Source: Caenorhabditis remanei
Lineage: Eukaryota; Nematoda; Chromadorea; Rhabditida; Rhabditidae
Assembly (NCBI RefSeq): GCF_010183535.1
Contig: NC_071330.1
Coordinates: 7,359,717-7,423,716, forward strand
Reading direction: 5' to 3'
DNA length: 64,000 nt
Of this stretch, positions 45,758 through 54,289 are shown piece by piece; the first letter of the stretch is position 1; each line of letters starts with the position of its first letter. The translations under genes and the position numbers were made by a program. The notes below the pieces were generated by a model, which searched no databases, was not told the DNA's origin, and was given only the letters and a program-made list of their open reading frames with translations.

Positions 45758-48569
45758 TCACACGTTCCAGTTCCAGTCGATTAGCCCTGTAATTTGTCGC
45801 AGGAGACTATATTTTTCAAAGGCCGGAAAGTTCCTAAAAAAAATTTCGTGATAGTGAGGAGAATTGCTATCAACCTGTATGCTGAGTGAGTTGCTAGTTT
45901 TGCTAGTGATTGTGGTTTCGTTGGATTTGGATAATAACAAACTCTGAAAATGAATTCGTGCCATAGCCAAGAATAGATATGACTTACTTCATCACTGAAT
46001 TTTGTTCATGATCCGTTGGATGATCGAGCACTACAGACCCACCCGTAGAATCAATGTCAAAATTAATCGCAAAGTTGGTTTCATTTGGATCACCATGATT
46101 TTTCAAAATTCGAGCAGGATGGTCGTAGCGAAAGAAACGTCGTCTTTTAATATTGAGATGGCACATTAGAAACTTTTTTTGCGGAGAATAAATGGGAATC
46201 ATGCTGGGACTGAAATTAAACATGCTCGGATTCAAATCAAACTAACTAGGGAATGTTGTGAGTGGGGTATGGAGTTATGGCAAGTGACCTATATCATTGG
46301 AAAGCTGAGAACACGTTGTTTATTTATCTGTTTTTCGTTTTTGCTGTGGACCCTCACAGTTCGAGAAATTTAGGTCTGAAAATTTGAGGATATTTTCCCC
46401 GTGAACTCGCGGTCACAGTTGATTTTCTGAGATTTTCGACAGAATCAGTTCACGCGAAGTTTCAAAATATAATTAAAGTGAAAACCTTCAAAAATCATCG
46501 GTTGAATGGTTCAGTGGTAGAGTTCGGGAATAGTAATCAGAGGGTCTGGGGTTCGATTCCTTCTGCTAAAATTGTTTTTTTTTTGTTTTTCTGTAGATCC
46601 GATAACTGGCTCGCGGAGCTGTGTCACTTTTTTCTGTGTTTTCGTGGTTCTCCTGTCTTTGGAGTATCTGGTTCAGGTCTTTCTCAAAATTGTATTTTTT
46701 TTTTAATTTTTTCGAGATTTCCTATGATCATCTATCGGAAAAAATTCTCGAAATTTTCAAAAAAAATTTTGGTTAAAAATGTAAATTCTACTTTCGTGAG
46801 ATTGCTCCTGTGTGTGAAAAAGTGACACAGCTCCGCGAGCCAGTTATCGGATCTACAGAAAAACAAAAAAAAACAATTTTAGCAGAAGGAATCGAACCCC
46901 AGACCCTCTGATTACTATTCCCGAACTCTACCACTGAACCATTCAACCGATGATTTTTGAAGGTTTTCACTTTAATTATATTTTGAAACTTCACGTGAAC
47001 TGATTCTGTCGAAAATCTCAGAAAATCAACTGTGACCGCGAGTTCACGGGGAAAATATCCTCAAATTTTCAGACCTAAATTTCTCGAACTGTGAGGGTCC
47101 GCAGCAAAAACGAAAAACAGATAAATGAATAACGTGTTCTCAGCTTTCCAACGATATAGGTCACTTGCCATAACTCCATACCCCACTCACAACATTCCCT
47201 AGTAAGATTTTACCCGTGGAGTAATGTTAAGATTTTGGTGAAACAATGAAATGTCAACCCATTATCGAATCTCCACAAGTATAGACTTCCATGGAAACCA
47301 AATATCATTAGGCGGCTGAAAACTGGATATTGTCTGACACAGCCGAGCTGCAAGTATTCTCACAGCATAACTCTGACATAAAGATGTTTCAGTCTCCAGT
47401 AAATTGTTTTCAACTGCTCAATGTCGGTCACTGAGAAACTCATCCACACACTCCCGTTTTTTGACTTCAGTTTGGAGATAGAAGTAACAGTAAGAGGTTC
47501 ACCAGAACTAAAAGAGACCATGTATTTTAAAGAGATTTCTAACATTACTTAATGTCCGAGTTATTGATATTTCCCACTGAGAATGAATAATCTTTTCGAT
47601 TGATGAGTCCTATTATGTTCGTTGCGAAAACTGGTTCACTCTGAGGGTTTTCTGGATCAATTCTGAAAAAAAAGATTTAAAAAAAGAAAAATACAGCACT
47701 GCATTTCTTACTCTGAAAGTAAAACTGATATTTCTTCATCATCCATATTCAGAAGAAACAAACTTATCAACGATTTTCCATCAGGACCTGGAGGTCTTTT
47801 AGCCAGAAATTTATTGAAGTCCTCCATCTGAAAACATAAATATTGAGAAGACTTTTAGTGTCTGCTAATGTTCACTAATTGGCTCAGGTCTTCATCCTGA
47901 TGTTCCAAACTATTCAATGGGTCTGCTGCAATACTGAGTGACATCCGCTCGTTTATTCCATCTACAGAAGCTCTGGCTCCGCACAATAAAATTCTTCCTC
48001 TATCCAGAAAACTTAGATCTAAAATGTGTTTATGTACTTTGGTAGTGATAACGAATATATCAGTACTAACTGATTAATGGAGGGCTAGTCATACGGCTCA
48101 CTGTTTTTCTTCTAATTGCGACTAATTGAGCCGTTTCTCTACTGTGCTCAAGAAGTATTACGATTTGTATAAATTGATAATATTCGGCATTGTAACAGAT
48201 CATGACTACCAAGTTGTTGCAAAGTGTATAAAATTCCTGAACTTGTGCCAAGATAAGCGGATCGAAGTCGTCATCGAGGCCAAAAGTTTTCGAGATTCCA
48301 GATTTCATGTTGTATTTACAAATTGTCTTTTCAGTAGCGGTTGTTATGACCTCCGGAGCTTCATTCGGTGTTTCAACGATACTTATTTCGACGCGTACTC
48401 GAAGTCCATATATTATGGTACCATCACGATTCACAGCAAGGTGCTGAGCACCATCCAGACCATGAGGGGTTGATTGAACAAAATATGATTGCTGGAAAGA
48501 AAATTGTCGTTAATTGGGACAGAATAAACTGACTCTATTTTTAGATGAAACTGCGGCACTAAGATTCAT
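45758..48569 (-). CDS. Unidentified nematode gene, possible frameshift
   Basis: About nine exons. The first is 48569-48534 (MNLSAAVSSKNR), the next about 48466-48072 (HLAVNRDGTIIYGLRVRVEI...), and later exons include FLDRGRILLCGARASVDG, FNKFLAKRPPGPDGKSLISL, and FSFSPSMIP-type sequence ending QITGLIDWNWNV. Regular β-strand-like alternation suggests a β-rich fold, but I recognise no family. Near 47370 the coding signal appears to switch frame: one frame ends at a stop (LKHLYVRVML) while the neighbouring frame continues with plausible coding (SYAVRILAARLCQTISSF). No obvious intron explains this. The following intron (about 46216-47292) contains the inverted-repeat element. It begins 193 bp downstream of cdc-45 on the same strand, after a TTTTCCAG acceptor. 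Confidence 0.55.
46500..46566 (+). ncRNA. tRNA-like sequence (box A/box B) in left arm
   Basis: TGGTTCAGTGGTAGA matches the D-arm/box A of a glycine-type tRNA, and GGGTTCGATTCC, 32 nt further on, matches the T-arm/box B. The acceptor ends do not pair and the anticodon arm is not regular, so this is a tRNA-derived relic or SINE head, not a working tRNA. Both internal RNA polymerase III promoter boxes look intact. Confidence 0.55.
46883..46949 (-). ncRNA. tRNA-like sequence in right arm, opposite strand
   Basis: This is the inverted copy of the sequence at 46500-46566 with the same box A and box B on the minus strand, about 320 bp away. The two copies face each other, so polymerase III transcripts from them would run towards the spacer and be complementary. 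Confidence 0.55.
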
Positions 48570-48762
48570 TGTAGTGAGTTTGCAAGTAGAAAATGACTGG
48601 AAAATATATTTAAACTGTTCAAGAAAAATGACGTGAAGAATAAAATGTGAGACGAATTTTGTGACAAAAATAACTAATTATAACTGATTGAATCAGAAAC
48701 AACCCGTGTTAGGAAAAGATTTACAAAGAACAACAAAATGACATTATAACACAATCGTTTAT

Positions 48763-51579
48763 GAGTTAGTCTCCCTCGAAAGCATGACGAAGAAGATCGA
48801 TGAAACGAGTTCGGTCTTCTGATTTGAGCCGTATAATGTCCGGGTTGAAAGAGTCATCAATTATACGAATAGAAGAATTAGTTTTCTTTACTCTTTCGAA
48901 TGCACGGCCAATACACCTGGAAATATTTGAGATTGTATACAAATTGTATAGCAGATAACAAAAATTTTACGTTTTAAGGAGAGAATCTTCATAAATTGTG
49001 GCAATTGGCATGACTCCAGTGACGACCAGCCATCCAGCACTTTCTCCAGTCAAAGGGAACATTGCAATGAGGGGCTTTGATGTTCTTCCTTTCCTCATAG
49101 AAGCAAATGCTCGCAGCATGAATCCTGTCGTATTGTAGAGGAAATGTCGAGAGTCGATCATATCTTCATCTGTAAAATCGCAATTCAAGCGGTCATTTTC
49201 AAGCTAATTTTTACTGTGGACTAAAACTCACCGATTGAAGTAGTACATGAGAAAAGGTAATATGGTCCATTTGCGATAATTTCAGACATATTGATAGCTG
49301 CAGAAACTGATTTCCAAGATACTTGAAGAGTTCGTTGGCAATTAGATGAAATCGTGTGAGTTAGATTCGTACGCTCTTGTCGTTCACCGGTTATAGATGA
49401 TCGCAATATAGCTTGTCCAGCTCGGTAACGATCCATCAACTGGAAAACAATTTATATATTCAATTGAGATAGCCAGACGCATTCTACCGTTTCACTTCGT
49501 GGCATTTCTAGCCTTACAGTGACAGCTCTGGCAACATCACATGCGCTCAGCTTTCCAGAGTATCCGAGAGTGGCAAAAAAAGTTGCGAATGCTGAATCCA
49601 TCTCTTTTTCTAAGAGATCTACCACATGAATCCGTTGTTCTGTTGACAGCGACTCGAATTTTTGTGTGGTTTCATGCAAAGTAACTCCGAGCTGGGTCAG
49701 CAAGTGTCGGATATTAGTGTCGCCTTTTTGAGTCCAGTTTTTCGTTTTAATTGAAAAATACTCGTTGTGCCACATTGAATTGTATAGATCCCAGTGTGAA
49801 TATATAGCCAGCGGAAGCTCACGACCAAAAGTGATATGCAACAAATCATCGACTTTTCCCTGATTTATAATATTTTTGGGCAGAAATCTGTGAACAAAGG
49901 GACGCATTCGATCTACGCAAATTTGCGTGTACCTTTCGATGGAAATCTGAAAAAAGATGAAACGAGGTGGTTACAAGATGAATTCTGAAGCTCACCAGTT
50001 TGTCAACCATGGCACTATTCAGCCCAACAGCGGTATACCACATAATTTCCGCCGAAACCCTGTTCATTTCAGCTGCTAACTCCAGAAGTGTAACACAACT
50101 GGGTGTGCTGAACCACGTCGACTCATAATATTTCCAGAGAGTCCGTTGCCTTTGTCGTTCCCATGCCTGCATTTCTTCTCTTTTGATTGCTTTTCGACGA
50201 ATATTCTCCATTTGTTGTTCATATGAACCACGATTTTCCTCGTTATCTTCATCATCATCTGAATCTTCTTGAATAACTTTCTCTACGTCCGGTAGTTGCA
50301 GCTCGCTCATTTCACTGTTGTTGACAAGTAAATGAACCTTTTCATTCGCGTACACATTCTCAATGTGGAAGGGACGATGAGAATCGAGGACATAAGCAGT
50401 TGAATCTGGAGAAATTTGAAGGCGAGACAAGGAACGAGTAGCTCCACAGTTGATGAGAATGTAGTTGCATCCTGAAAAAATAATATTTTATTTGAACCGA
50501 AGGTTTGAACTTACTCAACTCTCGTTTCGTTTCGAAGATCTTTTCCACCTCACTCCATTTTTCAACTGTCAGAATTGTGAACGGAATGTCGTCACATTTT
50601 AACAAGTGCTGAAAATCATTCTTCAATAATGTAGGAATAATAAACTTCAAAACATGCAGAAAACTATTTTGACTTTCCCCCTCTTTTCTCTTTTTTCTAT
50701 TTGTAAACGCGCTCTTCGGGACTTGTTTTCTCTGCGTTCTCTATTATTCCTCGGGCAATTCTGAAGACTATCTCACATGTTCAGTATTATGCGATGAATT
50801 TTTAGAAAGAGCAAACATGAGAATTCTTTCTGGGCAAAAATCGCTATGCGTTTTTCTAGATCTTGTTGCTACTACGGTCTGTGTGGCTTTGTTCTTGGTA
50901 AGTATAATCATACTATTATTCTAAAATTTTTATAATCAATTTCAGGATAATTCAAGTAGCGAAAAACAGTATATATTGCTTTCTCTCATAATCTTTGCGA
51001 CTGATGCTGCCAGTTTTGGAGTCTTATTCTACAATATATACACTGATTTGCGGGCTACTGTGCAACAGAATATCGGACCCCGAGCTTTATGGAATTTTTT
51101 GTATCCCTTCAACACAGTGTATACCGGTCAGTTTGGTATGTATTATGATGAAAACCCTTCGAAATGTTGTCTATAATAATATTTTACAGTTTGCATTGCC
51201 TGCAAAACGGTGTTTGATTGTTTGATAGCAGTCCGATTGGCGTTTGGTGTTCCAGTACCGTACATAGTATTTTTCATTCCATTTTGGATCTTTTGCGGAA
51301 TAATTTTCATCGATCTCACCAGGCGGCTTTACTCTATACAGAAGAAAGTAAACAGTCATTAATTTCGGTCCGTTTCGAATGAAGTTTTAAATTATTGTTC
51401 CGTCTACACTTACAGTCAAGATCATCGTGGTACATAACGCGTCTGAATCAACGGAAACGATCAACACCAAACTCTGAAAAATATTCAAGAACAACTTTTA
51501 GTTTAAGAATTGAACTCACCTTGTCATCTTTCTTGATTTTATTGTAGAAATCTTGTCTGAAGTTGTCTTCGAGGATCAT
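48763..51579 (-). CDS. evl-18: Replication factor CDC-45
   Basis: This is the CDC45 subunit of the CMG replicative helicase. The first two exons (51579-51520, MILEDNFRQDFYNKIKKDDK; 51473-51414, SLVLIVSVDSDALCTTMILT) match the CDC45 N-terminus including the DxDALC motif of the DHH-phosphoesterase fold. Exon 3 starts at 50608 (HLLKCDDIPFTI) after an 805-bp intron. Later hallmarks are YILINCG, DSHRPFHIENVYANEKVHLL, an acidic loop (EDSDDDEDNEENRG), AEIMWYTAVGL, FGRELPLAIYSHW and the C-terminal LKSEDRTRFIDLL. Length is about 560 residues, near the human protein. In C. elegans the gene is evl-18 (F34D10.2). The large second intron contains a gene on the other strand. Confidence 0.88.
50817..51362 (+). 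CDS. Four-helix membrane protein nested in a cdc-45 intron
   Basis: Three exons (50817-50897, 50946-51135, 51190-51362) join in frame to 147 codons. Hydrophobic helices are at about residues 8-27 (LCVFLDLVATTVCVALFL), 36-57 (YILLSLIIFATDAASFGVLF), 90-107 and 113-135 (VPYIVFFIPFWIFCGIIFI), with a basic C-terminus (RRLYSIQKKVNSH). It is a small multi-spanning membrane protein; I do not recognise the family. It sits entirely inside intron 2 of cdc-45 on the opposite strand. Confidence 0.75.
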
Positions 51580-51650
51580 CTGAAAGTAGGGAATTTAATA
51601 TTTCGAAAAAATATCCAGAAGAAATGTATGATACTGGAAAATGAAATGAG

Positions 51651-52132
51651 GGTGCTATACCAGTTGGAAGGGGTCACTTTTTTTGTGAGGCTGAAGGCGT
51701 GTGAGAGACACTTTTTTGTTACTTAACCTTTTTCTTAGGCTTAGGTTTCTTAGAAATTCGGAAAAAAAATTGACAAAAACGATTAATTTGTCAATTTTTG
51801 TCGTTTTTTTCAATTTTTTCCGAGTTTCTAAGAAACCTAAGCCTAAGAGAATGGTGAAAAGTGGTCCCTCACAAGAATCACACTCATTGTGTAAGCTTTG
51901 TCCTTCTTTCAGCACACTGATTCGGAATACCCCAAAAACAGTTTTTGAGTGGCCCCCCCCAAAAAAAAAATTTTTTTTGGAAATTTTCGGGAAAAAAAAA
52001 TTTTTTTCGATGGAAAATTTTTTGTGTCCTAACAACTTAAAAACATCATAAAAATAATCAGCTATCATTTTTATGTCGAAAAAAGTGAAAAAATCGCGAA
52101 AAAAAGTGACCCCTTCCAACTGGTATAGCACC
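51651..52132. mobile_element. Fold-back element, same family as 14463-15049, 8-bp duplication
   Basis: The ends are GGTGCTATACCAGTTGGAAG and its inverse, flanked on both sides by GAAATGAG (51643-51650, 52133-52140), a clean 8-bp target duplication. An inner palindrome (CTTAGGCTTAGGTTTCTTAG and inverse, 51736-51848) is shared with the element at 14463-15049. The right half adds G/C-run and A/T-run sequence. GG-starting tips with an 8-bp duplication resemble Merlin-type DNA transposons. It lies 71 bp upstream of the cdc-45 start codon. Confidence 0.85.
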
Positions 52133-52408
52133 GAAATGAGAAATTGTAAAGTTAACACTTCAACTTTTCAAAACAGTTCCTTCGCGCGCACTCTTGCTGT
52201 GGAGCGCGATTGCACAACATTCCTTTTGGTGAAATTTAAGCAGTGGTTTGATGGAAATTGCATAAAAAAGAAATTCGTAAGAAGAAAAAGGGAAAAAAGA
52301 CATTCTATCCTTAGAATGTGAACATTCGGTGAGTTACTCATATTTTTTCCAGAAGATTCAATGCGAAAATCTCCCAAGCGAGATAACGATTTGCTCACGT
52401 AATTTCCG

Positions 52409-52522
52409 GGGAGTTAGCCGATGAAAACGGGAGTTAGCCGCCCGATTCGGGGTCGGTCCCAAAAGCTTTTGGGACCGACCCCGAATCGGGCGGCTAACTC
52501 CCGTTTTCATCGGCTAACTCCC
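52409..52522. repeat. Perfect 114-nt palindrome
   Basis: Every base from 52409 to 52465 pairs with 52466-52522, centred on AAAAGCTTTT: two 57-bp arms with no loop. Each arm has two copies of GGGAGTTAGCCG and a GC-rich block (CCCGATTCGGGGTCGGTCCC). The CGGCTAACTCCCG unit continues after the palindrome and recurs near 53360-53460. Confidence 0.95.
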
Positions 52523-52739
52523 GTTTTCCGCGGCTAACTGCCGGCAGCCAGGCGCCCACGCCTCCCCCACTTTTTGCCATAAGCGCCCCGTAAGTGCCCC
52601 GAATAGACCCCAAATGTGTATTCATTTTTCGCCAACACGGGTACATTTATTGATTAAAATGGTTAAAAATACGAAAAGGGTGGAACAATAAAGTTTAGAA
52701 GATATGAAAGTGAGCTAACAATTAATAATGACATAACAA

Positions 52740-54270
52740 TTAGAACAGAGATGACATGTTTGAGGGTGGGATCGGAAGAGAGTGCTGATAATCATCTTCT
52801 CCATCATTTCTGTGACGTTTCGGCGCGGGCTGAAAAATTATAATATTTCTAGGTCAGTAGTATTGAAACGTACAAATTCTGACTTGAAGTTCGAAGTGAA
52901 GTTGAGTCTTCAGGAACCGATCAGGTTGCAGCTTGAACATCAGAGGGAATCCATCATCTTGCTCCGATTCCTAAAACAATTTTTGTTATTTAAAAGACTA
53001 GATTTCAATTACTTATTCGAAAACTCGATCAGGAGAAGCTCCTTGGGACGTTCATTCTTCTATCTGAAAAACGAAACCACGTTGGAACATGGATCATATC
53101 AAAAATCGTTTACAAAATCTGTTAAAAACATGTAAAAATCATAAAAGTAGAATAAATATTTGCAATAATGTTTGAAAAACGGGTCAGCACTTTCCTTTGC
53201 GCACCCCGTTTAGGTCCCGACTACGCCCCGTCTGCACGCCACATAGGTGCCGACTAGTTCCCTCCAAAAACCCCGGATCCGCGCCGACTGAGCCCCGAAG
53301 GCGGCATCCACTGTTCGCTCGTTGCCTAAACGCCATGTATGCCCCGAACAGCTGCCGATATGGCTAACTCCCATTCTTTGCGGCTAACTCCCGTTTCACA
53401 CGGCTAACTCCCGTTTGACATGGCTATCTCCCATTTCACGTGGCAAACTCCCAGATAGCTACCAAATAGGTCCCAACCTCGCGCCCAAAATTCTGTGAGT
53501 GGAATACTGTAGCAACACATCGAAATTACTATCCCATAAGAAAGACAATTTGGGATGCAGAACTGGATTGTAGGAGTCTATCTCTAGGAAATAAAACATA
53601 TATTTTCTAATGTGCTCAACGCAGCCATAAAAATACTATAGTGGAGTCAAACAAAATGCTGAAATTGAAAGGTTCCTATAAAAGTTCGTGTTGTTTTTAA
53701 AATTCAGATTCTTCCTCTTACAAGTAGAGATGTGCCCGTGGTTCTAGAAGTATCGTGAATCCAGATAGAACGTGGAAAGCGAATACCGATATTAGTGCAT
53801 TCTCCTGGAAACAAAGTTTAATTGAGACTCTGGAAAGTAAAACTCGTTTGACAGAACCGAGAGTACCTTAATCTTACAACACAACTTCTAAATCGGTTAC
53901 TATAGAAACCATCAAATTTTTCTCTGAAAGTCTGAAAATTTAAAAAAAAATAAAATGTGTAAGATTTGAGTTGTCGCCATACAGACAGCCACATTATCCC
54001 TCTCAAAATTAAAATACAACAGTTCGGAGTTAACTGCAAATAATTCACGAAATAACAATAAATCAGGACTCGCGGGTCGTCAAATTCATAATAACAGATA
54101 CAAAAGAAACACACAACCGCATACTTACTGTAGAATAGAAAAGAAGGCGGGCGACATCGAAATGACTCGACTCGTCCTTGGTTTCGCGCTTTTCAAGAAT
54201 CGGTTGTGAAAATTGTCCCGTCAAAAGTTGTACTCATTTCCGTTACCTTTACTGTCGCAGCTTCCATTGG
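52740..54270 (-). CDS. Small gene, incompletely resolved model
   Basis: The 3' exons are clear: 53814-53722 (ECTNIGIRFPRSIWIHDTSR), 52970-52884 (ESEQDDGFPLMFKLQPDRFL) and 52829-52740 (PAPKRHRNDGEDDYQHSLPI, then stop) join in phase 0, using a GTCAGA donor at 52884. Upstream coding-like segments are at about 54210-54125 (ETKDESSHFDVARLLFYST) and 53938-53885, but I could not join them in frame to the 53814 exon. The tail has a basic nuclear-signal-like PKRHR. I recognise no family. The intron between 53722 and 52970 holds GC-rich repeat. It could be a working gene with an exon I missed, or one being lost. Confidence 0.4.
53170..53480. repeat. GC-rich low-copy repeat with CGGCTAACTCCCG units
   Basis: The sequence changes abruptly to C-rich phrases (GCACCCCGTTTAGGTCCCGA, GCCCCGTCTGCACGCC, GTGCCGACTAGTTCCC). 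Four or five diverged copies of GGCTAACTCCCGTTT follow at 53358-53455. A related C-rich patch is at 52540-52620. Its composition is unlike neighbouring intron sequence, so it is probably part of a transposon shared with the 52409-52522 palindrome. Confidence 0.6.
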
Positions 54271-54289
54271 AAAAAGGAAATTAAGAAAT

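Larger units (their letters stand above)
46245..47203. mobile_element. Inverted-repeat element (~385-bp arms) within an intron
   Basis: ACTAGGGAATGTTGTGAGTG at the left end and its inverse at the right bound two near-identical arms (about 46245-46632 and 46818-47203) around a spacer of about 185 bp. TA lies in each tip (CTAGGG/CCCTAG). The arms are far better preserved than those of most elements in this window, suggesting recent insertion or gene conversion. Each arm contains a tRNA-like block. Confidence 0.8.

Noticed and set aside
46500..46566. Functional tRNA gene
   Set aside because: Box A and box B are good, but acceptor ends do not pair and the anticodon arm is irregular, so I list it only as tRNA-like.
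46478..46994. Two similar 68-115-codon frames, one on each strand
   Set aside because: They are the same sequence read from the two arms of the inverted repeat and overlap the tRNA-like block; no independent coding support.
51655..52158. 167-codon minus-strand frame and a 116-codon plus-strand frame
   Set aside because: They are the two readings of one palindromic transposon; Phe/Lys runs reflect T- and A-runs.
53000..53066. Short segment reading NERPKELLLIEFSN between two exons of the gene at 52740-54270
   Set aside because: Its frame fits neither the flanking splice sites nor the neighbouring exons, which join to each other directly in phase 0.
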